From Clostridium transplantifaecale (lineage in GTDB: Bacteria; Bacillota; Clostridia; Lachnospirales; Lachnospiraceae), in assembly GCF_900626075.1 (NCBI RefSeq), contig NZ_UYZY01000004.1, positions 1 to 64,000 on the forward strand: 64,000 nt of DNA, written 5' to 3'. The notes beneath the pieces are model-generated. The model did no database searches, was not told the DNA's origin, and saw nothing but the letters and a program-made list of their open reading frames with translations. The position numbers were made by a program, and so were the translations under genes. Below, in pieces: positions 36,021-44,642 of the stretch (its first letter is position 1; the number at the start of each line of letters is the position of its first letter).

Positions 36021-36779
36021 ATGGCATTTTATAAATATGCAGGTAAAAATGTTTATTATGAAGAAACTGGTTCCGGGCAGCCGCTGTTTTTGCTGCACGG
36101 CAACAGTGTTTCATCAAAGATGTTCGGCGGGGTGGTTGACCTGTACAAGAATGACTTTAACGTGATTCTGGTAGATTTCCTGGGGCATGGAAACTCCGAC
36201 CGGCTCAAAGAATTCCCGGTGGATTTCTGGTATGATGAGGCGATGCAGATTATTGAACTGATATTGCATAAAGGATATGAAAAGGTGAACCTGATCGGGA
36301 CAAGCGGAGGAGCGCTGGCCGCCCTGAATGTGGCATTGGAACGTGAGGATTTGGTCCGCAGAGTAATTGCAGACAGTTTTGAGGGGGAAAGCGTCCTCAG
36401 CTCCTGGGCTGATACCGTCCGGGAAGAACGCGGACAGACAAAGAGCCTTGAACAAATGCGTCTGCTTTGGGAATACTGCCATGGCTGCGACTGGGAAAAT
36501 GTCGTTGACAATGATACGGACGTTATCATCAGGCATGAGAAGTCCATAAAAAATTTCTTCCACAAAGATCTGTCGCAGTTAAACACTCCGGCTCTTCTGA
36601 CGGTAAGCCTGGGAGATGATGAATTTGCGGAAAAAATGGACATAGAAAAAACATTCAGGGATATGGCGGATAAAATACCTGATGCAAAACTACATTTCTT
36701 TCCTACCGGCGGGCATCCGGCCATGCTGACGAATGCGGAGAAATTTTCAGAGCTTGCAAAAGAATTCTTAGGAGTATAG
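36021..36779 (+). CDS. Alpha/beta hydrolase
   Basis: 252 residues. LFLLHGNSVSSKMF (oxyanion-hole region), VDFLGHGNSD, the nucleophile elbow GTSGGA and a C-terminal GGHPAML with the catalytic His are visible; the acid is probably the Asp in SLGDDEF. Substrate is unknown. The ATG at 36021 follows GGAGGTGGCGGAG; the earlier ATG at 36006 overlaps that site and was rejected. Confidence 0.9.
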   Translation: MAFYKYAGKNVYYEETGSGQPLFLLHGNSVSSKMFGGVVDLYKNDFNVILVDFLGHGNSDRLKEFPVDFWYDEAMQIIELILHKGYEKVNLIGTSGGALAALNVALEREDLVRRVIADSFEGESVLSSWADTVREERGQTKSLEQMRLLWEYCHGCDWENVVDNDTDVIIRHEKSIKNFFHKDLSQLNTPALLTVSLGDDEFAEKMDIEKTFRDMADKIPDAKLHFFPTGGHPAMLTNAEKFSELAKEFLGV

Positions 36780-36848
36780 GGAAATAGGTAAGCAGGACAT
36801 CAGAATATTAGAATATCAGTGACTTAGGGAACATTTAAAGAATGAATA

Positions 36849-36892
36849 AGCAGGGAAGAATTCCATGATATTGGAGTCCTTCCCTGTTTTTA
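36849..36892. terminator. Intrinsic terminator
   Basis: AGCAGGGAAG / CTTCCCTGTT stem with extended pairing to TCCA/TGGA, followed by TTTTTAAT, between the convergent hydrolase and the anti-sigma-like gene. Confidence 0.85.
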
Positions 36893-36936
36893 ATATGCGT
36901 TTGACTTTTTTAAAAATTTAATGGAGGGCAGTTTTG

Positions 36937-38022
36937 TTAATTAATCGGATATACGGCTCCATTTACGGTAATGGACTGTACCTCTTTTATCTGGATAATC
37001 CGCCCGAATTCCCCTGCGATAGCAAGTTTTCCGCTTGGGTTTCTCTGCCCGTATGTTGAGACCACAAGCGGACCGGCAGTTGGATCGCTGCTGAGTACGA
37101 TTCCGCCGCCTCCGATTACGGTTCCGTCATCTCCGGAGTCAAAAGAATCGGGAGTAATCAGATCCTCTTCCTGCCCGTCTTTGAATGTGAGACTGATGGA
37201 CGGGGTGGGAAGCCCGCCGGATGCATTTGTCTCATTTCCAATGACGAGGATGCCTAACGGCGATATCTGTATTGTTTCAATCGTCAGGCTGCTGTCAATT
37301 GTCTGGTTAATCGTGAGCTCGGTAGCGGCGGCGGAGCCTTTAATAACGGATTCCAGGGACAGGCCGCCCATATCTTCGGACAGGGAGATTTTTATATTCC
37401 AGCCCGTGCAGTCGGTCAGAGAATCCATCTGGATATGATATAAATGCTGGTTCTTCGTCGAAAACTCCGTCAGTTCATTGCATGATAACGCCATAGTGCT
37501 ATCCGATTGCCCGGAGCCGGAAACAGGAGAATCAAAGGTTACATGAAACAAATCAAGGAGTTCCTTTTTAGTAATTTCGTTGTCCGGCTGGCCGGATATG
37601 GTTTTCAGTGACACGATCAGGTTGATCTTATAACCGTCTGTCAGCATACTTTCCAGGGACATCTGTCGGGTGCTGTCGGATACGGTAATCTGAGGTGTCA
37701 AAATATCCTGTTTCGCATTGTCCACGGTATCCCCGAAGATGGAGCGGAAGTAGTCAAAACCTCCGGCCATAGCAAATGCGGTCGTTGAAAACAGACACAG
37801 GACGGCTGCGATTAATAATATCTTCCATGATTTCTTTCTAATTGTTTCTCTTTTTCCGGCCGATGCGGCCGTTTCCTGTTCCGTGCGGAGTTTTTTGAAT
37901 ACGATATCTTCAATACGCTGCTCAGAAGGTTTCATTTCTGTCATATTTTCCACGTCCAAATCTTCAATGTATTGCTGCTCCAGCCGGGAACATAAATCGC
38001 TGATTTTTATCTTTTTACTCAT
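36937..38022 (-). CDS. Membrane-anchored DUF4179-like protein, probable anti-sigma partner
   Basis: 361 residues: cytosolic N-terminus (1-about 66), one membrane helix (about 67-89, SWKILLIAAVLCLFSTTAFAMAG) and a large extracytoplasmic part resembling DUF4179 proteins. Encoded directly after an ECF sigma factor, overlapping it by 8 nt, which is the usual place for an anti-sigma factor. MSKKIKIS was chosen as start because AAGGGGA lies 7 nt upstream. No zinc-binding anti-sigma motif is visible. Confidence 0.78.
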   Translation of the reverse strand: MSKKIKISDLCSRLEQQYIEDLDVENMTEMKPSEQRIEDIVFKKLRTEQETAASAGKRETIRKKSWKILLIAAVLCLFSTTAFAMAGGFDYFRSIFGDTVDNAKQDILTPQITVSDSTRQMSLESMLTDGYKINLIVSLKTISGQPDNEITKKELLDLFHVTFDSPVSGSGQSDSTMALSCNELTEFSTKNQHLYHIQMDSLTDCTGWNIKISLSEDMGGLSLESVIKGSAAATELTINQTIDSSLTIETIQISPLGILVIGNETNASGGLPTPSISLTFKDGQEEDLITPDSFDSGDDGTVIGGGGIVLSSDPTAGPLVVSTYGQRNPSGKLAIAGEFGRIIQIKEVQSITVNGAVYPIN

Positions 38023-38569
38023 ACTGGTATCCCCTTTCTTCAAAGATCCCTTTTAACCGTTTACGGCATCGGTGCAGCTTGGTGCGAATCGTTGCCTGAT
38101 TCAGGGTTAACCGTCTTCCGATGGCCTCAATACGCTCTCCTAGGAAATAAAATCGGATGAATATTTCCCGGTCCGGTTCGCCAAAATCATCTACTGCGGA
38201 GTTTATAATCCGGGTCTGTTCACGCTTGACTGCCAGCTCATCCGGATTCTCCCCGACATGCAGTGATATGATGTCCTCGTCAAAGGGGAGAGTAATCTCT
38301 TTTATCTTCCGCAGTCTGCTGATTGCCGCATTGCGTGCGGCCTGCGCCAGATAAGGACGCAGCGGCCTGTCCTCTTTCAAACCGTCCGCATGGTTCCAGA
38401 CGGACAGAAACACGTCGGCAGACAGCTCCTCCACATCCTCCACCAGCAAAATGCCCTGGGAAATGTTGCAGACGATGGCGGTCACATAGTTTGTATATTG
38501 CTTCATCAGAACACGCAGCCCTTCTTCCTCTCTGCGTTTCATTTTCTGGATGATTTCGTAATCATTCAT
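38015..38569 (-). CDS. ECF-type RNA polymerase sigma factor
   Basis: 184 residues with sigma2 (about 15-75; LVEDVEELSADVFLSVW) and sigma4 (about 125-175; REIFIRFYFLGERIEAIGRRLTLNQATIRTKLHRCRKRLK). Group IV sigma factor. Its gene lies behind a promoter of ECF type (TGAAACC-N15-CGTACT), so it probably activates its own operon. Confidence 0.93.
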   Translation of the reverse strand: MNDYEIIQKMKRREEEGLRVLMKQYTNYVTAIVCNISQGILLVEDVEELSADVFLSVWNHADGLKEDRPLRPYLAQAARNAAISRLRKIKEITLPFDEDIISLHVGENPDELAVKREQTRIINSAVDDFGEPDREIFIRFYFLGERIEAIGRRLTLNQATIRTKLHRCRKRLKGIFEERGYQYE

Positions 38570-38600
38570 GGCATCCTCCTTTTAATGTATCTTACCTAAC

Positions 38601-38628
38601 AGTACGCAGTCCGTTGGAAAAGGTTTCA
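38601..38628 (-). promoter_or_regulatory. ECF-type autoregulatory promoter
   Basis: Minus strand: -35 TGAAACC (plus 38622-38628), 15-bp spacer, -10 CGTACT (plus 38601-38606); the sigma-factor ATG is 32 bp further. GAAAC/CGT is the usual ECF recognition pattern. Confidence 0.75.
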
Positions 38629-38639
38629 GTATAATCGGG

Positions 38640-39025
38640 AATATTTTTGAAAAGTCTTAATTTGACTAAAAATGAGATGTACTTATATTATTGCGGATAT
38701 TAAAAAATGGTTTTGATATGATACAAATTGGGGAGATAGTTTTCTTCCAATATTAAAATTTACCTGTAGCAAAGAAAGGAGGGCGTGAAATAGGAGGCGG
38801 GAAGGAAAAATTAATCCGAATATGGACTTTAGGATCGATTAAAGTGTCTCATATGTACTCATGTCATACCATTCCCTATCGGAGATGGAAGTCACCCAGC
38901 AGTAGGAACTGACTGTATCAATTATAAAAGATGGGAAACAGGCTGTAAATAGATGAATGAAAAAGTAATACTTGTTGAAAAAATGAAGTTGTAGTAGACT
39001 TTAATTATTAAAAATTAATGGAGAT
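38640..39025. other. Intergenic region, no reliable gene
   Basis: AT-rich with purine-rich Shine-Dalgarno-like runs (38774-38783, 38792-38797) that precede only a two-codon frame. A 22-codon frame at 38844-38912 has no ribosome site. No promoter or RNA family is recognised. Confidence 0.4.
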
Positions 39026-39034
39026 ATGGCATAT

Positions 39035-39520
39035 ATGACTAAGCAATTTCAGAATAACATTAAAATCCTTTTCGTCTGCCTTGGCAACATCTGCCGCTCC
39101 CCCCTCGCGGAATACATCTTCCGTGACATGGTAACCAAGCAGGGCCGCGGCGCAGATTTTTACATTGCATCCGCCGCCACGAGTACGGAGGAGATTGGCA
39201 ACCCGGTTTACCCGCCGGCCAGGCGGAAACTTCAGGAACACGGGATATCCTGTGATGATAAGAGGGCTGTTCAGCTTAAAAAGAGCGATTACGGCAAATA
39301 TGATTACCTTTTAGGAATGGAAGAGCGCAACATTATTAATATGAAACGGATTCTGGGCGGAGATACGGACAGTAAAGTATTTCGGCTTCTCGATTTTTCA
39401 GACCGCCCCCGCAATATCTCGGATCCCTGGTACACCGGCGATTTTGACACGGCGTATGAGGATATCAGAGAGGGATGTGAGGCATTTCTGGATTTTTTGA
39501 ATGAGAGAAAAGAGAGATAA
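39035..39520 (+). CDS. Low-molecular-weight protein tyrosine phosphatase
   Basis: 161 residues from the second ATG. The P-loop VCLGNICRSP contains the catalytic Cys-x5-Arg-Ser, and the catalytic Asp lies in SDPWYTGDFDTAYEDI. Known roles of the family are dephosphorylation of tyrosine or arginine phosphates. The first ATG at 39026 is only 2 nt after GGAG, so 39035 was preferred; either is possible. Confidence 0.95.
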   Translation: MTKQFQNNIKILFVCLGNICRSPLAEYIFRDMVTKQGRGADFYIASAATSTEEIGNPVYPPARRKLQEHGISCDDKRAVQLKKSDYGKYDYLLGMEERNIINMKRILGGDTDSKVFRLLDFSDRPRNISDPWYTGDFDTAYEDIREGCEAFLDFLNERKER

Positions 39521-39559
39521 AAATCAGAACCCTGTAAAAGGCACATATGACAGGAAAAG

Positions 39560-39602
39560 GCGGGAGATTCATGAATGTAGTGAGTCTCCCGTTTTTAGTT
39601 TT
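39560..39602 (+). terminator. Intrinsic terminator after the phosphatase gene
   Basis: CGGGAGATTC / GAGTCTCCCG stem followed by TTTTTAGTTTTT. Confidence 0.85.
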
Positions 39603-39690
39603 TCCTCCACATGTGCTTTTAATTTGCTCATCAGCCATATGGCCGTTTGCCTGCTTTACGAATGTATATCACTCCATACCAATTGATACT

Positions 39691-39720
39691 AATCTACCCT
39701 AATCTACCCTAATCTACTGC
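39691..39720. repeat. 10-bp tandem repeat, three units
   Basis: AATCTACCCT twice and AATCTACTGC once, immediately downstream of the flavodoxin-like gene (minus). Too short to be a CRISPR. Confidence 0.7.
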
Positions 39721-39731
39721 GCATCGCCCTA

Positions 39732-40361
39732 TCAATTATGAGGCTTATAAAAGCTCGTCTTCACACGGTTTTCCCGCACCGGCGGCTGGATTCCGGCGTT
39801 TCTTCCGGCTTCGATCGACTTTAATATCCATGTCATATTGTCGGCTACAACCCGCATGGTCTGCAAACCTTCCAGGTCTTCTTTCACCTCGTCAGGATAA
39901 TCACCGTGAACGCTGTTCCAGTACTGGGAGGAGATAACCGGCATCGATGAGATGAGAAAATACTTGTTAATCTGGTCAAACGCAGTGCTGGCGCCGCCCC
40001 TCCGGCAGCTTACAACGGCAGCGGCCGGTTTGCCGGAATAGAGCCGTTTGGCGTCATAGAAAGCCCGATCCAGAAATGTTTTCAGTCCTCCGGTAATACC
40101 TCCGAAATAGACGGGCGAACCGATAACAATTCCATCGGCGGCGCTGATTTTTTCAATCGCCGGATTAACGATATCATCAAAGACGCAGCGGCCTTTTCCC
40201 CAGCATTTCTTACAGTCAATACAGGGCTGCAGGTTCTGGCGGCCGACATGAAGGATTTCCGTTTCCATTCCGTGTTTCTGAAGCTGACATTCCACCTCGT
40301 GAAGAGCTGTGTATGTACATCCGTCTTTATGCGGACTTCCGTTTATTAACAGTACTTTCAT
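39732..40361 (-). CDS. NADPH-dependent FMN reductase / iron-sulfur flavoprotein family
   Basis: 209 residues with a flavodoxin-like fold: MKVLLINGSPHKDGCTYTAL phosphate loop, and SPVYFGGITGGLKTFLDRAF near the flavin ring. A Cys motif CIDCKKCWGKGRC could bind an iron-sulfur cluster, as in Isf-type flavoproteins. It is a redox enzyme with unknown partner. MKVLLING was chosen as start with an AAGGAGG site upstream. Confidence 0.88.
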   Translation of the reverse strand: MKVLLINGSPHKDGCTYTALHEVECQLQKHGMETEILHVGRQNLQPCIDCKKCWGKGRCVFDDIVNPAIEKISAADGIVIGSPVYFGGITGGLKTFLDRAFYDAKRLYSGKPAAAVVSCRRGGASTAFDQINKYFLISSMPVISSQYWNSVHGDYPDEVKEDLEGLQTMRVVADNMTWILKSIEAGRNAGIQPPVRENRVKTSFYKPHN

Positions 40362-40439
40362 TTGATTCCTCCTTTTGCTCATTGATATACAGTCATGTTA
40401 CCATTCTCAATCCATTATACTCTTTTTGGGAGAGTCTGA

Positions 40440-40556
40440 CAAATCCGTCAGGCGCCAAAATCCCGTTCGAAATCCCGTTAGATACCATAACCCTGTCAGG
40501 CGGCATAACCCCGTCAGACATCGCAACTCCGCCAGATGCCCCAATCCGCCGGATAT
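40440..40556. repeat. Degenerate tandem repeat of about 19 bp
   Basis: Roughly six decaying units (ATAACCCCGTCAGACAT-like) between the flavodoxin-like gene and the sigma-54 activator gene. Spacing varies from 16 to 20 bp, so this is a weak repeat. Confidence 0.45.
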
Positions 40557-40586
40557 AACAAACATTCCATATAGGAATACAGTTTT

Positions 40587-42491
40587 TCAATAAAAATCTA
40601 TATGATACTTCTTCATCTTCCTCCACAAAGTAGCAGTGCTGATATTTAATTCTGCGGCAGTTTTCCCCCTGTTGCCGCTGTTATTGCGGAGGCACTCCTC
40701 GATTCGTTTCTGCTCAGTATCCTGTACTGTCTGGCTCAGCACAGAATTTTTCACTTTTTCCTCCACAGGTTTCGTTTCCGCTTCCCCCCTGTTTAGAAAA
40801 AAAATCCTTTTCCCGGGGATCATTCCATCCAAATCCTCCGGCAGTATTTCAGACGTTTCCGTCAGGGTGACAATCCGTTCCAGGAGATTGAAGAGCTGAC
40901 GGACATTACCCGGATAATCTCCTTCACTGAGGAGCTTTATAGCCTTATCACTGAAATGAACCGGGGCGTTTGATTTTTTTAAATAAGACCGGATGAGCAG
41001 GGGGATATCCTCCCGTCTTTCCCGGAGCGGGGGCAGGTGGAGTTCCAGAACGTTTAACCGGTACAGCAGATCCTCACGGAAACCGCCTGTATAGACCAGT
41101 TCCGCCAGATCTTTATTGGTGGCGCTTATGATGCGGATATCTACCGGGATGATTCTGTCGTCGCCGAGACGGCAGACTTCCTTCTCCTGCAGGACGCGCA
41201 GAAGCTTTGCCTGTACGCTCAAATCCATTTCCCCAATCTCGTCCAGGAAAACGGTTCCCTTATGGGCCATTTCGAATATTCCCATTTTCCCTTCTCTGTT
41301 TGCTCCGGTAAATGCCCCTTTTACATAGCCGAACAACTCGCTTTCCAACAGTGATTGGGGTAGGGCGGCACAGTTGATAGCCACAAAGGGTTCTTGCGCC
41401 CGGGAACTTTGATTGTGTATGCTCTGGGCAAATATTTCTTTTCCGGTGCCCGTTTCACCGGTAATCAGGACTGCGCTGCCTGAGCGGGCATATTTTTCAG
41501 CCAGACGGATTGTGCTTTTAATTGCTACGCTTTTCCCTACTATATGGTAGAACGTGCTCTTTGCCTGATATCCTTTCCGGTTTCTGCTTAACCGGAGCTG
41601 TATTTCCGCAGACTGGATGCTGTTTTCGCTCGATACGATAACTACGATGCTCCTGATCTTTCTGTTGACGATCACAGGAAGATATTCCGCCATGTAATTC
41701 TCGGATTCAAACGTGATAATCCGTTCCTGCCTGGCCGTGTAGGTTTCTGCTTCGTCTGGAAAAAGCAGTTCCCGAATCTGATCCGTGTCTGCCGAATGGA
41801 ACAGCAGACGCGCTTTTTCATTGGAGAACAGCAGGCGGCCTGCGGCATCGTAATTCAGTACGGCGTTGGATATGCGGTTGACGGTTGTGGATATGACACT
41901 CAGATATTCGTCTTTATGTTCCATCGCCGTCAGGATATTAAGGGCACTGTCAATCGCCAGTGAGACATTTTCCGGTTCCACCATAAGGGGGATACTTTTC
42001 AGATTCAGCAGCCCAGAGGCCTGTTTTACGGAAAATCCGCCTATCAGGGCTTTTACGCCGGGGCGCAGTTCCCGGGAAACATCGCGTTCCGTAGTTGCCG
42101 GAGAATCGGGACAGATGATTTGCACGTCCTGACCGGAGATGGTCTTGTATTTGTTCATAATCTGAAAAGCCTTATCAAACCCGACTAAGGCAACTTCCCG
42201 GGAAAGGCAGTCGGTGGCCTTAACGGAGTGGTATATTTCTTCATAGAGGTAAGGCACATCAATTACGGGAATTGTGATATTCTTTTGCAGCAGACTTGTA
42301 TTTCTGCCGCGTGAAATAAAAATACGGCTGCCGGCTCTTACCAGTTCTTCCGCGTATTTGAGAGTACGGCTGCCGGTTGCTTCCACGAGACAGACGTGAT
42401 TTGACAGGGCACGTTCCTCAATGAGTGCCGCGGCCACAGATGCAAAGGCCTCGGAAGGAGCAAATATTACAATGTCTTTTGCTGAATCCAT
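40587..42491 (-). CDS. PrpR-type sigma-54-dependent activator
   Basis: 634 residues: PrpR_N/PAS-like sensor (1-about 180), a PAS segment (about 200-300), AAA+ domain (about 315-550) with Walker A GETGTGKEIF, the sigma-54 contact loop GAFTGANREGKMG, FLDEIGEMDLSVQAKLLRVLQ, and a C-terminal Fis-type HTH (NRGKTAAELNISTATLWRKMKKY). It is divergent from the dehydrogenase/RraA/TRAP operon, which has a sigma-54 promoter, so it is the obvious activator. The ligand bound by PrpR_N is unknown, probably a carboxylic acid. Confidence 0.95.
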   Translation of the reverse strand: MDSAKDIVIFAPSEAFASVAAALIEERALSNHVCLVEATGSRTLKYAEELVRAGSRIFISRGRNTSLLQKNITIPVIDVPYLYEEIYHSVKATDCLSREVALVGFDKAFQIMNKYKTISGQDVQIICPDSPATTERDVSRELRPGVKALIGGFSVKQASGLLNLKSIPLMVEPENVSLAIDSALNILTAMEHKDEYLSVISTTVNRISNAVLNYDAAGRLLFSNEKARLLFHSADTDQIRELLFPDEAETYTARQERIITFESENYMAEYLPVIVNRKIRSIVVIVSSENSIQSAEIQLRLSRNRKGYQAKSTFYHIVGKSVAIKSTIRLAEKYARSGSAVLITGETGTGKEIFAQSIHNQSSRAQEPFVAINCAALPQSLLESELFGYVKGAFTGANREGKMGIFEMAHKGTVFLDEIGEMDLSVQAKLLRVLQEKEVCRLGDDRIIPVDIRIISATNKDLAELVYTGGFREDLLYRLNVLELHLPPLRERREDIPLLIRSYLKKSNAPVHFSDKAIKLLSEGDYPGNVRQLFNLLERIVTLTETSEILPEDLDGMIPGKRIFFLNRGEAETKPVEEKVKNSVLSQTVQDTEQKRIEECLRNNSGNRGKTAAELNISTATLWRKMKKYHIDFY

Positions 42492-42692
42492 ATGATATCC
42501 TTTCTGAATTAACGGTTACTGTTTACAGTTGATATTCCACATTCTTTCATGAATGCTATATCTGAGTGAAAGAATTATTTCAAAACTGAAATGTGATATA
42601 TATCAGTATAAAAGCCGGCCGTACAGGAGTAAATTAAGAACCTGTTAAGAGTTGGTTCCGTTTTTTTACTCTGCGTGGTTTCTGCTCGCAGA

Positions 42693-42758
42693 TTTCCCCG
42701 GGTAACCTCTGTAATTGGCGGAAATCCGCTTTATCCGTGATTGTTTTCCCGGGTAAAA
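42693..42758 (+). promoter_or_regulatory. Probable upstream activator sites
   Basis: TTTCCCCGGGTAA (42693-42705) and TTTTCCCGGGTAAAA (42744-42758) are related near-palindromes with centres 51 bp apart, about five helical turns, and about 50 and 101 bp upstream of the -12 element. This suits enhancer binding by the divergent sigma-54 activator. Confidence 0.65.
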
Positions 42759-42786
42759 CCCAGATATAGAACCGGACAGGAAAAAG

Positions 42787-42804
42787 TTGGCACGTTCTTT
42801 GCTT
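42787..42804 (+). promoter_or_regulatory. Sigma-54 promoter (-24/-12)
   Basis: TTGGCACGTTCTTTGCTT matches the consensus TTGGCACG-N4-TTGCT exactly. Start of transcription is expected near 42814, about 70 nt before the dehydrogenase gene. Confidence 0.95.
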
Positions 42805-42881
42805 ATTACATAGTTATGAAATATGTAAAGGCCTTACATAGTGAAAGAAATACATATTGAAAGAAACAGGAGGAAAGGTAT

Positions 42882-43859
42882 ATGAGTTATAAAATATTGC
42901 TCCCTCAGCCGATTTTGGAATCCGGCAGGGAATATCTGCTGGAACGGGGGTATGAACTGTTAGACGGCAGCGGCTTTGAGGAAGAAGACATTATCCGCGA
43001 TATTAAGGGCTGTGACGCAATGATTGTCAGGACGGCCAAAATCACAAAACGGGTAATTGAGGCGGCGGACCGGCTGAAAGTAATTGCCAGACACGGAGCA
43101 GGGTTTGACGGAGTGGACCTTGATGCAGCCGCTGAAAAAAGAATTATGATACTATATGCCCCCCGTTCCAACAGCGAATCGGTGGCCGAACTGGCTATCT
43201 TCTATATGCTTTACTGTTCCAGAAACTTTAAACTCGTTCAGAAATTGTATAAGGATGATTACCGTTTTGCTAAGTTTAATGTGGAAAAGCATGAGCTGAA
43301 CGGAAAAATCCTCGGTCTTGTGGGAGTCGGAAATATAGGCGGCCTGGTGGCCAGAAAGGCGGCGCTGGGATTCGATATGAAGGTATTAGCCTATGACCCC
43401 TATGCGGCTGGCCTGCCGGATTACATAACGCCCGCGGCCTGCCGGGAGGAGATATTTGCAAAGTCGGACTATGTTTCCCTCCATGTGCCGGCAACCCCGG
43501 ATACGGTGAACAGTGTCGGGGAAAAAGAGCTGGCTATGATGAAAAACACCGCTTTTCTGATTAATACGTCCCGAGGGACCATTGTGGACGAGGAAGCCCT
43601 CATCCGGGCGCTTCAGGAGAAACGGATTGCGGGAGCCGCCCTGGATGTGCTGCGCCAGGAACCGATTGACCCGGCAAATCCGCTTCTTAATATGGATAAT
43701 GTACTGACGGCGCCTCACATAGGGGCTGCAACCAGGGAAGCGTCCGCGCGTTCCTCCCTGACCTGCGCCGTGGGTATAGACGATTTTCTTTCCGGCCGGC
43801 GTCCAGAGTTTCCGGTGCCCCCGATGAAGAAAATGTTGGATGAGATGGGATTAAATTGA
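42882..43859 (+). CDS. D-2-hydroxyacid dehydrogenase (phosphoglycerate dehydrogenase-like)
   Basis: 325 residues. Rossmann motif GLVGVGNIGGLVARKAALGFDMKVLAYDP; catalytic Arg in NTSRGTIVDEEAL, Glu in LDVLRQEP and His in TAPHIGAAT. It lacks the C-terminal ACT domain of biosynthetic SerA. Its place in a sigma-54 operon with an RraA-family enzyme and a permease suggests catabolism of a hydroxy acid rather than serine synthesis. GGAGG precedes the ATG. Confidence 0.93.
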   Translation: MSYKILLPQPILESGREYLLERGYELLDGSGFEEEDIIRDIKGCDAMIVRTAKITKRVIEAADRLKVIARHGAGFDGVDLDAAAEKRIMILYAPRSNSESVAELAIFYMLYCSRNFKLVQKLYKDDYRFAKFNVEKHELNGKILGLVGVGNIGGLVARKAALGFDMKVLAYDPYAAGLPDYITPAACREEIFAKSDYVSLHVPATPDTVNSVGEKELAMMKNTAFLINTSRGTIVDEEALIRALQEKRIAGAALDVLRQEPIDPANPLLNMDNVLTAPHIGAATREASARSSLTCAVGIDDFLSGRRPEFPVPPMKKMLDEMGLN

Positions 43860-43894
43860 AACAAAAAATGGGAAAATAGAAAAGGAGAATGATT

Positions 43895-44599
43895 ATGAGC
43901 GTAGGAAACAGAGTGTTTTTAAAAAGAAATCTTCCTGATGTAAAAATAGTGGAGGAATTTAAGAAACTGCCGGCGGCTAATGTGGCAGATACAATGGGAC
44001 GTTCCTGTGCCCTGAGTTCGGAAATCAGGCTGATTGGTTCGCCAAAACAGCCGATCATGGCCGGAGCCGCTCTGACGGTGAAGGCCAGGTCGGGAGACAA
44101 CCTGATGCTTCACAAGGCGCTCGATATGGCCGGCGGGGACGATGTAATCGTAGTGTCCAACGACGGCGACAGAACTCATTCCCTGATGGGGGAAATCATG
44201 GCCGTCTATGCGCAGCATACGAGAAAGATTGCCGGCCTTGTGCTGGACGGCCCGATTCGTGACATGGAGGAACTGTCGCAAATGGATCTGTTCCTTTACG
44301 CCACGGGTTCAACACCTGGAGGTCCATATAAGGAGGGACCGGGAGAGGTGAATGTGCCTATCTCGATTGGGAATATTGCGGTGATGCCCGGGGACATTAT
44401 CCTGGGAGACAGGGACGGAGTCATTGTAATCCCTAGAAAAGACGCGCCGGAAATCCTGGAGGCCGCAAAAAAATATGCAGCCCTTGACGCCGGTAAGGTG
44501 GAAGCTGCAAAAAATGGAACCTCCAAACGCCAATGGGTAGAGGATACACTTGTGAAAAAACAGGTGGAAATCATAGACGATATATATAGGGCGGATTAA
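43895..44599 (+). CDS. RraA/HMG-aldolase-family protein
   Basis: 234 residues. LPAANVADTMGRSCALSSEIR, AGAALTVKARSGDNLMLHKALD, GLVLDGPIRDMEEL and GDIILGDRDGVIVIPR are typical of RraA-like 4-hydroxy-4-methyl-2-oxoglutarate aldolase / oxaloacetate decarboxylase-type enzymes, with metal-binding GGDDVIVV and DGPIRD loops. Probably cleaves or decarboxylates a 2-oxo acid made in the same pathway. ATG 43895 is 7 nt after AAAGGAG; the ATG at 43889 is too close. Confidence 0.9.
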   Translation: MSVGNRVFLKRNLPDVKIVEEFKKLPAANVADTMGRSCALSSEIRLIGSPKQPIMAGAALTVKARSGDNLMLHKALDMAGGDDVIVVSNDGDRTHSLMGEIMAVYAQHTRKIAGLVLDGPIRDMEELSQMDLFLYATGSTPGGPYKEGPGEVNVPISIGNIAVMPGDIILGDRDGVIVIPRKDAPEILEAAKKYAALDAGKVEAAKNGTSKRQWVEDTLVKKQVEIIDDIYRAD

Positions 44600-44642
44600 A
44601 GAGAACCCTGAAATTACAGAATAAAAGGGGAAGGGGATCAAC

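Noticed and set aside
38844-38912. 22-codon frame MSHMYSCHTIPYRRWKSPSSRN starting at GTG
   Set aside because: No Shine-Dalgarno sequence and no supporting context; conservation would have to be shown.
39691-39720. Possible CRISPR-like direct repeats
   Set aside because: Three 10-bp units with no spacers; a simple tandem repeat.
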